From contig OZ007508.1 in assembly GCA_963931865.1 (NCBI GenBank), forward strand, positions 1,052,133 to 1,116,132: a DNA stretch of 64,000 nucleotides, read 5' to 3'. Made by a program: the position numbers and the translations under genes. This document shows positions 8,935 through 18,283 of this stretch, piece after piece; position 1 is the first letter of the stretch; each line of letters starts with the position of its first letter. This DNA comes from Axinella damicornis. Taxonomy: Eukaryota > Porifera > Demospongiae > Axinellida > Axinellidae. The notes beneath the pieces are model-generated. The model was not told the DNA's origin, searched no databases, and was given only the letters and a program-made list of their open reading frames with translations.

Positions 8935-10577
8935 GGAGTGAGCAGGAATGTTTGTGGGTCTGCTGAAGTGGCCGAAGAACAGGCTGGAAAGTGAACAGCA
9001 TCCGACAGCTCCCTGGCCAAGGTACTCTAGAGAGTTGACCTTTCGGCATTACAGGCCCCGCCCATTTTCGTGTTAGGGCGAATTTGGCTGGTTTGGTAGC
9101 TGGACTGGGCTGGTGAGAGGGAGTAGATGTGTGGCCAAAACTCTGTCACCGAGAGGTGAACGTGGAAAAGCATCCCTAGTTTTGCAGGGGGTAGGTTAAC
9201 CTTTTGAAGAGTGCCCTTGGCTTGAGTCGGTTTTAGTTGGTGTGCGTGGAATTTTTTTTAAAAGCCTATAGGGTAGCCAAACCTCTGTTTTTGAGGGTGG
9301 CAGTGAGTTTTGGGCTGTAGCCTGCAAGTGAGGAGAGCAGGTGGTAAATCCATCGGTAGTTTTTGGGCCTGTTTTGTGTGTGTATTGATGATGGGGTCAG
9401 AGTGTGGGTGGGGCCTTGGAGAGGGTCCAAATTTTCAGTTTCGTAGAGGGCCTTAAAATTGAGTTTTAGGGCATTTTCAAGCAGAGGGAGCAGATAGCTT
9501 CATGCTGTGCTCGTGAGCGTGTTGGACTTTAGTCAGCTGTCCGATGGGAGGGTTGGCTAATGTTGACACTCATGAATATCATTAGTGACCACCTGTCAGA
9601 TCTTTGGTGGTGTAGTATGGGGTTGAAAGCATGTGTGTTGTGTGATGCAATATTCGTAAATTCACCCTGAGACTCCACTCTCTCCTAACCCTGACAACCG
9701 GGGATCATGAATATCATTAGCCCTAAATTGGGACTCATGACTGGCATTGCTGTCCAAATTGAGGTCAATGAATCTCATTAAAGCCTTCAGCTTTGGCTGA
9801 GATTCAGCTTGTCTGTCAGCTTCATGAATAAGCAATGAGCCATTTTCAGGTAGCCGTGTGTAGCAGTCGTGAGCAAGATTGCCTTTAGTTTGCTGTTTGG
9901 AGGGAAGTTTGGCTTGTGTTGACTCTCATGAATATCATTAGTGATGTGCTTTCAGTTCCCATGTAGTGTGGTTTGGGTTCAAGTGAAGGCTAGTAAGCTG
10001 GAATATTCATGAGTTTTAGTTAGGGGTTTGGGTTAAGGTAGGAAGCACGGCATGGGCGAAATCGTGCAATTTTGCTCATGAATAATTAATGAGATGACGT
10101 CACTCGCATACGGTTATATAGAGTTATTCATCTGTTTACGTTTTCCCATGGCGGCAACCGGAACAAACAAGGGGGGCTTCTCTCTTTGATGCGGCTAGCG
10201 GCCCTTTCGAGTTTCAAATCGGTACTCTGACGTGTCCGTGCGGTACTTTGAAGATTTGTTTGAACACTCTCAGTACTACAGTAGAGTTTCAATGTCAAGA
10301 CTCTCAGAGTTACTTGCCTTATCACCAGATGTGAGTGTGGAAGTACCATTGTTGCCAAGTGTAATAGGACGGGCCTGAGTGAGCCCCTCATGCAGTGCTC
10401 TGGCATGACCTGCCTGAGAACGGGTACAATGTCTGGGAATGAGGGAGTTCCCAGGCCTTCGAAAAATCGAATATGGGCGTGATCCACGCTTCGTCGAAAT
10501 GGCGGTTTTAAGTACTGAATCTACGATCTTGGCAAAGTCAGGATGACGGTCTTGCAGCGCTACAGAGGCTCCACCAG

Positions 10578-10793
10578 CTGTTTAGATCTTGTTATGGGCA
10601 TAGCCTGAGTACCAAAACCGCATTTGGAAGTTTGCAAAAATTCAGAACAACTCCAACTAAGATATGGCACTTATAGTCCAAAGCAGTTTATGGCTTAAAG
10701 TGGAGTATCTTAGTTTGACTTGTTCTGAAGTTTGTTCAGACTTTCAAAGGCGGTTTTTGTGCTCAGACGATGCCCATAACAAGATCTAAACAG
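10578..10793. mobile_element. Foldback MITE, copy 1
   Basis: A 216-bp element with inverted arms of about 90 bp: it begins ctgtttagatcttgttatgg and ends with the reverse complement of that sequence. The inner arms are more diverged. No clear TSD. Copies lie at 33244-33459, 36436-36651 and 54087-54302. Its right arm reaches the degraded 3' end of the MPI fragment. Confidence 0.85.
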
Positions 10794-10833
10794 TTTTCGA
10801 AAGGGGCGTCTAATCGAATGGCATCTAGTTTAC

Positions 10834-11406
10834 CTCCATAAAGGTAGGCGTGGGGTTTGTTGGGTGCTAAGAACAGCGACTCTCCCGGGAGCAGCTGCAG
10901 ATAGTTGAGGAAGAAGGTACAGAAGCAGCCGATGTCGCCAGGAAACTGCCCGTTCAGCCGAATCAGTAGCGACGCCTCCTGAGTTGGAACAGCTGGGCAG
11001 GGAGAGGAGAGATAGCTAGATGACTCCGAGCTCAAAGCCGTGCGAAAAAAAGCCTACCTTCCCCTTCCGACCTCCCGTCCCCCACCCTCTCCACAAGTTT
11101 CCTCAGCTCCTCCTGCACGACCTCAGGAGGAGAGGCCATGAGAGCACCAAAGACGTTCTTCAGTCCTTCCTTGCGTTCCTCCTCCGTAGACGCATCGTCT
11201 GACAGCTGTAAAAATGCCTCCAGGTCGGCTCCATTGCTGCTATTGACGGCTCTCAGCTCAGGAACCATTGCGACAAAACGCTGGATTTCGATTATTGGAC
11301 GAAACCCGCAGAAACCTCCGAAATCACTTAATGCAACGACCAGCTCTGGTTTGTGGTTTGGGTCTGGGTACTTGTCAATAACGATCCTTCCTTCGCTCAT
11401 GGAATC
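10834..11406 (-). pseudogene. Mannose-6-phosphate isomerase (type I) two-exon fragment, copy 1
   Basis: Type I MPI interconverts mannose-6-P and fructose-6-P and is a zinc enzyme. Exon 11058-11406 (acceptor ctgctag, donor gtaggc) encodes the metal-site region with YPDPNHKPELVVALSDFGG followed by FCGFRP, then NVFGALM. Exon 10834-10992 (acceptor cctgcccag) continues in phase with a QFPGDIGCF stretch, FLNYLQLLPGESLFL and NKPHAYLYG. A GT follows, but downstream MPI exons are absent; a foldback MITE lies there instead. The N-terminal exon is also missing upstream, where the minisatellite begins. Splice sites are intact but the gene is a fragment, so I call it a pseudogene carried along by the duplication. 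Confidence 0.82.
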
Positions 11407-11469
11407 CTAGCAGACCAGCCTCAGGATGTCGATATTAGCGAGTCAAGAACTGACCAAATGTCCAATTAA

Positions 11470-11860
11470 GGTCCATCCTTGGTTACATTCCTGGTTAGGT
11501 TCCTTGGTTAGGTAGGTTCCTGGCATGTGTTCCCCCACTAACCACTATAGGTTCCTTCTTTAGGTTCCTGGCAGGCATTTGCTAACCACTAGGTTCCTTG
11601 GTTAGGTTCCTGGCATGTGTTCCCTGGTTCCCACTAACCACTAGGTTCCTGGCAGGCATTTGCTAACCACTAGGTTCCTTGGTTAGGTTCCTGGCATGTG
11701 TTCCCTGGTTCCCACTAACCACTAGGTTCCTGGCAGGCATTTGCTAACCACTAGGTTCCTTGGTTAGGTTCCTGGCATGTGTTCCCTGGTTCCCACTAAC
11801 CACTAGGTTCCTTCTCTAGGGTTCCTGGCATGTGTTCCCTAGTGATTAGCAAGGAACACA
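11470..11860. repeat. 81-bp minisatellite upstream of MABP gene 1
   Basis: Tandem 81-bp units are built from ggttcctggcatgtgttccc, ccactaaccactaggttcct and ggcaggcatttgctaaccac. Blocks 1 and 2 have one unit fewer than blocks 3 and 4: the spacing from MPI to MABP is 566 bp in the former and 647 bp in the latter. It ends about 30 bp before the MABP TATA box. Confidence 0.92.
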
Positions 11861-11888
11861 TGCGGATACGAATGGAAAGCTGAGATGC

Positions 11889-11897
11889 TATATAAAG
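11889..11897 (+). promoter_or_regulatory. TATA box of MABP gene 1
   Basis: TATATAAAG lies 69 bp upstream of the MABP ATG, leaving room for a start site near 11920-11930 and a short leader. The same box precedes the other three copies (about 34555, 37828 and 55479). Confidence 0.75.
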
Positions 11898-11965
11898 ACC
11901 AATCCTGCCCCGGAGATCATTACTGAGATTTGCACAGCTTCAGATTCTGTCTTTAAGAATTTATC

Positions 11966-12400
11966 ATGTCTGCAATCACTGGCTTCTATGTAATTGATAG
12001 TGGTTCAAATGGTCAACCACCACTTGGCTACCAGAAGATAGATAAGGACCTGAATTCTGGTCCCGGTAACTATCTCTATCTCTGTTACACAAAGATTGAA
12101 GCGGTTGGACCTCCCATAACGGCTATCGATGTAGTTACAAGCTTGAAGAAAGTTCCAGAGGGCTACACTCCAGTAGATGTCAACTTGAACAAGTCTGTTC
12201 CAGGGAAGAGCCTGTATTTGTGCTTCACGACTTCTACCACCCATCTTGGTCATTGGACTGATGTGGATGTCATTGTTAGTAAGGATGAAGACGAACGTCC
12301 ACCCGCTGGTTGGGAGCTATACGGCGAAGACCTCAACGCAGGAACCAACGAAGGTTCAGGTCATTATTATGTCTATATATGCTTCAAACAGACAGCGTAA
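11966..12400 (+). CDS. MABP-type beta-prism protein, copy 1
   Basis: A single-exon 144-aa protein made of three beta-prism repeats. Each has a GY/GW turn, a DLN motif and an aromatic strand: GYQKIDKDLNSGPGNYLYLC, then GYTPVDVNLN ... SLYLCF, then GWELYGEDLNAG ... YYVYICF. This pattern is that of the MABP domain (MVB12-associated beta-prism), known from ESCRT-I MVB12 and DENND proteins, where it binds acidic membrane phospholipids. There is no signal peptide or transmembrane helix, and the protein is only the domain, unlike MVB12. ATG was chosen because it follows the TATA box and the repeat pattern starts at once. Four genes encode the same protein; copies 3 and 4 share one silent change. The function here is unknown; a cytosolic membrane- or glycan-binding role is inference. 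Confidence 0.85.
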   Translation: MSAITGFYVIDSGSNGQPPLGYQKIDKDLNSGPGNYLYLCYTKIEAVGPPITAIDVVTSLKKVPEGYTPVDVNLNKSVPGKSLYLCFTTSTTHLGHWTDVDVIVSKDEDERPPAGWELYGEDLNAGTNEGSGHYYVYICFKQTA

Positions 12401-12568
12401 AAACTGAACCTAACTTGGAGAGGATAGTAGAAACATCTAGCTAGCTGATGTACTTTTCTTTATCTTTGTAAAAAAATTTGAAGTATTGAATTTTAGATTA
12501 TAGCGGTTTTCAGAGATCTTGCAAATTGGCAAAAGCGAAAAGCGGTACTGCGCATGTGCAGTACTTAG

Positions 12569-13069
12569 CTACGCATTCTTGCCAAAATGCCAAGGTTTTG
12601 GAGTGGGGGGAGGGAGGGGGGGAGCGCCAACACTGTTGGGCGTTTGGTCACGTCTGGGCATGGGAGAAAGGAATTGAGAGGGGGAGAGAGGGGAGGGTGG
12701 GAGGGGAGAAGAACGGGAATGGGGGCGAGGCTGGGTGCCAGGGATATGGTCCCCTAGCCCTGGGGTCTCCGGGGTTATGACCTGATCCTGGGGGTGTTGT
12801 TTCCTGGGAGGAGAGACAGAGGAAAGAGAGGGAGAAACAGATGCGGGGCAGGGGACGGGACTGCCTGCCGCGCTCTGACTGGCTTGATGGGCGGGGCTGC
12901 CTCGGGATGCTCCCGTGGGGGTGGAGATCCTGGGAGTGGGGCTTCTCTGGGAGCTGGGAGTCATGACGGCTACGCGTGACTCGCTGTCCTCCGCTTGCGA
13001 GCAGGAGTCATGGATCAGGCCCGCGAGGTAGGAATACGAAGACTCTACCAGCGGGTTCCCCACGGCCAC
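12569..13069 (-). other. Pro/Ser-rich open frame, copy 1 (possible exon)
   Basis: A 166-codon frame with low-complexity composition (SPTPRISTPTG, PPRKQHPQ, PPLPPPTPKPWHF). An AG acceptor just upstream (atgacag) and a non-repetitive start (VGNPLVESSYSYLAGLIHDS) make a coding exon possible. The nucleotide sequence is simply GGGGA-rich and no partner exon was found. Not recognised. Confidence 0.3.
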
Positions 13070-13080
13070 CTGTCATGACC

Positions 13081-13923
13081 CCGGGTCCCCATTTTCCCTG
13101 GTAAAATGGGGACCCCTTTGGGAAAATGGGGACCCCCACACCATTTTCGTTTTACGTTGCATCAAGTACTCACAGCTCAGTGTAGGATGGTTTTTATTTG
13201 TCAATAACCTCTGTGCATGCATGTCTGCGAAAGCATTATTTAGTCTATGCATAGAGCAAGGATGGAATATCATCATCATATCAGTCGAAACCTTTACTTG
13301 CGATGGTTGCTACGTACCCTGATAATGCGCATGTCGGACAATGCAAGCCCTCCAACAAAGCCAATTTTTTCTGTACAAAGGTTACTGATCTCTTCTATGT
13401 CGGGAGATCATGAACTTGAAGTCCTGACATGTGCTGCTTATAGGTAGCAGCTAATAATAGCCACTCACTCACTAGCTGGGCCTCCTCACTGTCTTGCACT
13501 GCAGGCTAGTTAGTGGGCTATATGCTCAATTCTGACTCATTATGAGTACTTAGATCTCTCTAAACTATGACCATTCTAGCTATCTGGAGAGGGATTGATG
13601 CTCAGACCAGCTTGTTTTTTAAGATCCTCATCAAAGATAACTTCAAGTTATTATTATGTATAGCTATAACGTGTTAGCTACCAGCCATTTCTATTGACAA
13701 ATTTTCAAAAACTTTTTTGCTACATTATAATAACTGCATGGTTAGTGATTAACTGTTATGGCCTTGCATAGGTCTGCCTACGTAGGCCTAATATTGTTGG
13801 TTCCCCATTTTCTCACTGTTAACCATCTGTCATAGAGGGGGTCCCCATTTTCACTGAGGGGGTCCCCATACTCCTGGGAAAATGGGGACCTGGGGTCCCC
13901 ATTTTGGGGGGTCCCCATTTTCC
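13081..13923. mobile_element. Element with repeated GGTCCCCATTTT ends, copy 1
   Basis: About 843 bp. The left end has two and the right end four copies of ggtccccatttt or its reverse complement (13083-13135 and 13800-13923). It is flanked by catgac at 13074-13079 and 13924-13929. The copy at 39019-39859 is nearly identical, whereas blocks 2 and 4 lack it and continue with ctgttctggtacc. The middle holds no gene I can support. The termini look like a TIR element with reiterated ends. Confidence 0.6.
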
Positions 13924-13929
13924 CATGAC

Positions 13930-14084
13930 ACCGGAATAAACAAGGGGGGCTTCTCTCTTTGATGCGGCTAGTGGCCCTTTCGAGTTTCAAATCGGTACTC
14001 TGATGTGGCCGTGCGGTACTTTGAAGATTTGTTTGAACACTCTTTTTCTTTTTTTTCTTTTTCTTTTTTTTTTTTTTGTAAGTA
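13930..14084. repeat. Partial second copy of block segment plus pyrimidine tract
   Basis: Bases 13930-14040 repeat 10160-10260 of the same block with a few differences. They are followed by a T-rich tract (14041-14077) and then the 59-bp repeat D. The same arrangement is at 39866-40020. Confidence 0.85.
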
Positions 14085-14143
14085 AGAAGCTATTCTGGCT
14101 TATTGAATGTAGCGATGGGCTATCTGAGTGTGAATAGCTAGGT
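14085..14143. repeat. 59-bp direct repeat D, second copy
   Basis: Identical over 59 bp to 8876-8934. Here it is followed by cgttaccag rather than by the core block. Confidence 0.9.
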
Positions 14144-14220
14144 CGTTACCAGAAATTTATATTGCGCGTGCGGACATGACACGGCTTCATTGGTCGACGG
14201 AAATATTCCGTTTTGCTTAA

Positions 14221-14821
14221 CCCTTTAAGCCCCATTGACGTCTATAGGCGTCATTTTGACCCTATGCACTCATAGGGCTTCTCGTCAGTCCAAAAAGAGA
14301 CCAAAAAGTCTTCAGAGGGCCTAGGGACAATTTTGAGGGACGAACCCAAAAATTTGGTCAGATTTCGGCGCGCCCTCCCCACTAAACGAAAGGCAGGGGG
14401 GTTTCGAAAGGGGGGGCGGGGGCCCCCCCTTCGACTGTCGTGGGCGTTTTTTGATTTTAATGAGATTCATTGGCCCCAGGATATTTGATTCTAATGATAT
14501 TCATAGACCCCACCCAGGGCCTCAAGAAAACATGCAAATTGGTGGTGTAAGGTGTGCCATCAGTCGGATCTGGCCCAAGTTTAGGGAAATGCTGGGCGAA
14601 AATCCGGCTGACATCCACATTTCACCTCCGATTGCTGGCCTTGTGGGGGGTCATGAATATCATTAACGGTACTGCCAGAGGGGTCTCTCCATGTGTGCGG
14701 GCCCCACCAAGTTTGGCCGCTGAGGAGCGTATGCTGTGGGAGAGGAGTACCTACGAAAGTGGTGTGCGCTGAATGCATGAAAATGTGTTGTCTTGGTGGG
14801 AAGAATTCGGTGGTTAAAGGG
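14221..14821. mobile_element. piggyBac-like MITE, copy a
   Basis: 601 bp flanked by TTAA (14217-14220 and 14822-14825). Termini are inverted: CCCTTTAA at the left and TTAAAGGG at the right. Subterminal hairpins follow (tgacg-tctatagg-cgtca, and ccctat-gcactc-ataggg). No transposase ORF. TTAA target sites and CCCTTT-type ends are hallmarks of piggyBac superfamily elements. Confidence 0.85.
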
Positions 14822-14943
14822 TTAATATGTGCATGGAGGATCAATGAATCTCATTAAAAATCGGCAAACCATCCCAAACTGGCACACAGTGCAAGTCTAG
14901 GCCGTTTTGAGGGCGAATTCTCACCAACTATGAATCTCATTAA

Positions 14944-15544
14944 CCCTTTAAGCCCCATTGACGTCTATAGGCGTCATTTTGACCCTATGCACTCATAGGG
15001 CTTCTCGTCAGTCCAAAAAGAGACCAAAAAGTCTTCAGAGGGCCTAGGGACAATTTTGAGGGACGAACCCAAAAATTTGGTCAGATTTCGGCGCGCCCTC
15101 CCCACTAAACGAAAGGCAGGGGGGTTTCGAAAGGGGGGGCGGGGGCCCCCCCTTCGACTGTCGTGGGCGTTTTTTGATTTTAATGAGATTCATTGGCCCC
15201 AGGATATTTGATTCTAATGATATTCATAGACCCCACCCAGGGCCTCAAGAAAACATGCAAATTGGTGGTGTAAGGTGTGCCATCAGTCGGATCTGGCCCA
15301 AGTTTAGGGAAATGCTGGGCGAAAATCCGGCTGACATCCACATTTCACCTCCGATTGCTGGCCTTGTGGGGGGTCATGAATATCATTAACGGTACTGCCA
15401 GAGGGGTCTCTCCATGTGTGCGGGCCCCACCAAGTTTGGCCGCTGAGGAGCGTATGCTGTGGGAGAGGAGTACCTACGAAAGTGGTGTGCGCTGAATGCA
15501 TGAAAATGTGTTGTCTTGGTGGGAAGAATTCGGTGGTTAAAGGG
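14944..15544. mobile_element. piggyBac-like MITE, copy b
   Basis: Apparently identical 601-bp direct copy of 14221-14821, flanked by TTAA at 14940-14943 and 15545-15548. The two copies enclose 114 bp. At the paralogous site (40153-40156) only one TTAA remains, so the whole 1,324 bp plus one TTAA is absent there. Confidence 0.87.
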
Positions 15545-15601
15545 TTAACGTGTACGGATAATAAACGGTTAGTCCGCGAACAGTTTTGAACGCGTACGGT
15601 T

Positions 15602-16640
15602 ATGGCTGTTGTCGTTGCAACCAGTGCATGTCCTGTGAAGCGAACACGCCATCCTCCGGGGTTTTACCGCGCTCTCCACAATCGGAGCACCGCAGACGTC
15701 CTGGTTGTTGATCGCGATCAAGGCCGCGAACATGGAAAGTTAAGTGTAAGAGAGAACGGCGACCTCCCTGAAGGATGTTTTGGAGTGGAGCGCCTTGTGT
15801 CAAAGAGGAGGAGGAAGGTAAGACCTCTTGTAGCCTTTCTGCATCCAGCGGTTGACTGGCTAAAGCCATAAGCACGTTGATGTACATGTGCAAGTAATAT
15901 TAGTATTAGTTATTAGTATTATAATTTAGTTACATCATGCCTGGGCAGCTAGTGAGTCGGTATGTTGTCTGCAGGGGACTACTGAGTACTTAGTGCTGTG
16001 GAGCGGCTTTCCAAAGGAAGCAGCCACATGGGAAGAAGTGGAGGACATCACTGATGCGGCAGTCAGGTACAATTCATGTGCTGAACAGCTGCCACTACAT
16101 CCTGAAACTAGTAGATGTGGTGTACCCTTGCCCCCCCCCCCCCCGAGCCTGCCCCGTATGTGCCAACCCAGTTCTTTGCAGCCTTTTTTAGTATGGCACT
16201 TGCATGTGTGTGTGATACAACAACCTTGTCATTTTGGCAGCTGCTGTGATAATTTTTATATCTTTTGCAGTGGTTTTGAAGATCCCTGCCCAGATTATCG
16301 CCTTGTGGCTGATGGTGTCAGCGATCTTGCTGCTGAAGTGCAGAAGAGTCTTAAGTTAGGTGTCAATCTTGGTTGTCGTTTTAGTCTAAGGTTTAGGACA
16401 GATGTTTTTAACTTTCTATTTAAAGGTACAGGTAGTGTGCCACCCACTGGGAGAGGCAGGTTTTTTGAGTTGGAAGATTTTGATAATTTTTACTTTCCAA
16501 CCGATTGGTACATAGTGTATGACAAGTTAGGTAATGGGTGTAAAGTAGTTTTTCCAGTAAGGTTAGAGTCAAAGACTAAGTTTACTAGTCATATCAAGAA
16601 GTTTGCTGCTAAAACGGACATTCAGGGTAATAAAGTGTGA
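15602..16640 (+). CDS. Chromodomain protein, three exons, copy 1
   Basis: Exons 15602-15817, 15975-16066 and 16271-16640 have GT/AG borders and matching phases (0, then 2) and give 225 residues. Residues about 60-100 form a chromodomain: FGVERLVSKRRRK at the end of exon 1 joins GTTEYLVLWSGFPKEAATWE and EVEDI in exon 2. The aromatic-cage positions (F/Y, W, W) are visible. Such domains bind methyl-lysine in histone tails. The exon 3 part (FEDPCPDYRLVADGVSDL, FFELEDFDNFYFPTDWYIVY) is not recognised. Chromodomains also occur in retroelement integrases, but no integrase lies beside this one. ATG at 15602 opens the frame in a short leader. The paralogue at 40210 has a different C-terminus. Confidence 0.75.
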
Positions 16641-17649
16641 ATGACACTTGCGCTTTGTACTTCGCCGCGTATTGTGGTTACGTCACCGTCCCACTGACAG
16701 CTGACCTCCGTACTGTACATGTCATGATCAGTAGCTGTCAAGAGCTTGAAGATGATGCGCTGATTTCCCGGCAGAGTCGCTGTCATTCCACACCGAAGAA
16801 ACCTTCAGCGAAACCTGAACAATGGCGTATAACCTACGAAAGTGTGAACCAAAGGACATCAAGCCACCGCCGGAGAGCGCAGCCGACTACCAACACACAG
16901 GCCAAAGATGAACTGTACCCGGTGTAGCTATGTATCCCATGTCACAATAATAATGATGTACATTTATGACACACCTACACTCTGCGATATTGTGTACAAG
17001 AGGCTGCATGTGCACGTTATGTCCATCTACTTCTATCAGGTGAGCTTTGCATGGGGCGAAGTGAATCACAGGCCACTGTAGCTCCGTCCGATGCCTTCCT
17101 GCCCCCGGCGGCTCTAGCTGGCTCAAGGAGTACCACGCAAATCGCAATATACTGTTAAAGTAGGTAGATATGCCATCCCGTATGACACATAGAACACTTC
17201 GACTAGAATTTGACGGTAGTACCCTTCCTCGCAAAAATATGAACGACCTGTCAAAATAATCCTCGCTCACTGTAGAATTTCGCACCAGGGTACCTTTTTC
17301 GATATTTCCGTCGGCTTAATGGATAAAATTCCATTTACATTATAGTGTGAGATTACAGAAATTCCCTCCATAGGCAATTGTATGGGCTGTTCTCAGAAGT
17401 ACTGTACTAAGATCCGTTTTTGACGGAAGTAAACATTGTCCTACCAGCTCAAATGAGGTATCAAACGGTAGCTAAAGGTTCAAATTATGCAGTTCCAGGG
17501 TACCTTTTTCAATGAACATTAAATTGCACAACTTATAAGACAAAAAGAGACAAAAATAACCCCAAATGATGGTCTTGTTGGCATCTCTTTCTATTTTCAC
17601 GCCCTAAAAGGTGATAATCACAGCAAATGTCCACAGACTTTCTGATATG
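16641..17649. other. Unit-1-specific flank of the chromodomain gene
   Basis: Noncoding. Together with the last 51 bp of the chromodomain CDS (from 16590), this is the 1,060 bp missing from the paralogous position in unit 2 (41200/41201). A 14-bp motif ccagggtacctttt recurs at 17286 and 17496. No gene supported. Confidence 0.6.
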
Positions 17650-17909
17650 TCTGTTTATTGTAAATGTTCTGATGGCTCTATTGTACTGAAGCCCAAAATG
17701 TTTACAGAAATGATTTATGTATCTTTAGTTAAGGGAAGATGTTAATAATATTCATTATCAATCTATGAACAAGAAGCACTTGAGTAGTTGTTACAACCTA
17801 CACTTCACTGGAGTACTTGTGGTCGACCGGTCTACTTGAACTTGCCACAAGGTACACTTCACTCATTGATCATTGTACACTCCAAGTACTCACCTATATG
17901 AGAGTTTTT

Positions 17910-18015
17910 CAGTACTGTTTCGGCCTCCTTAGGCCTCGTCAGCAGAGTATAACCCAACAGAACCACTGAAAGTCTTTACAAGACTCGTAGTGTGCTGCTG
18001 CATAACCCTGGACAG

Positions 18016-18020
<5 letters not shown>
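17910..18020 (-). ncRNA. Hammerhead ribozyme (type III topology), copy 1
   Basis: Read on the minus strand from 18020. Stem III 5' strand is CAGUACUGU (18020-18012), then C17, the cleavage nucleotide (18011), giving GUC. Stem I opens with CAGGGU (18010-18005) and closes with ACUCUG (17948-17943). Its interior folds as a long hairpin with CAGCAG/CUGUUG, CACU/AGUG and AGUCUU-GUAA-AGACU pairings. Then come the core CUGACGA (17942-17936), stem II GGCCU-AAGG-AGGCC (17935-17922), GAA (17921-17919) and the stem III 3' strand ACAGUACUG (17918-17910), a perfect 9-bp partner of the 5' strand. All conserved core bases (CUGANGA, GAAA, UH) are present. Self-cleavage is expected from the family but untested. 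Duplicated at 41461-41571. Confidence 0.85.
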
Positions 18021-18071
<51 letters not shown>

Positions 18072-18280
18072 ATGTGTGTGTGCGTGCATGTGTGTGCATG
18101 CGTGCGTGTGCATGCGTGCGCGCGTGTGTGATGTGTGCCTGTTGTGTGTGATGTGTGCATGCGTGTGTGTGTGCATGCGTGCGCGTGTGTGTGTGATGTG
18201 TGCCTGTTGTGTATGTGGTGTGTGCATGCGTGCGCGTGTGTGTGGTATGCCATGCTGTGTGCATGTGTGTGGTGTGTATA
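18019..18280. repeat. GT-rich microsatellite, copy 1
   Basis: A pure (TG)n run starts just outside hammerhead stem III and degenerates into tg/tgca/tgcg mixtures. The His/Thr- or Cys/Val-rich frames across it are artefacts of the repeat. Confidence 0.95.
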
Positions 18281-18283
18281 TAT

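Larger units (their letters stand above)
8932..13080. repeat. Core duplicated block, copy 1
   Basis: About 4.15 kb, nearly identical to 31599-35746, to 35773-39019 (5'-truncated) and to 46862-48191 plus 53766-56670. A diverged copy of its first 560 bp lies at 58803-59363. Order within the block: noncoding part with several catgaatatcatta motifs (9571-10100), a TATA-like ttatatagag (10106-10117), foldback MITE, MPI exons, 81-bp minisatellite, MABP gene, and a Pro/Ser-rich reading frame. Apart from these I see no gene in 8932-10500. Confidence 0.93.

Noticed and set aside
10128..10487. 119-aa minus-strand frame repeated in the blocks
   Set aside because: No recognisable domain and no splice support. 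A plus-strand frame in the same DNA (VRYFEDLFEHSQYYSRVSMS) is equally good, so neither is supported.
11470..11860. CRISPR-like regular repeats
   Set aside because: Whole 81-bp unit is repeated without unique spacers, in animal-type DNA; it is a minisatellite.
14451..14844. Several 70-87 aa frames inside the TTAA MITEs
   Set aside because: Too short for any transposase and spanning both strands at random; the element is non-autonomous.
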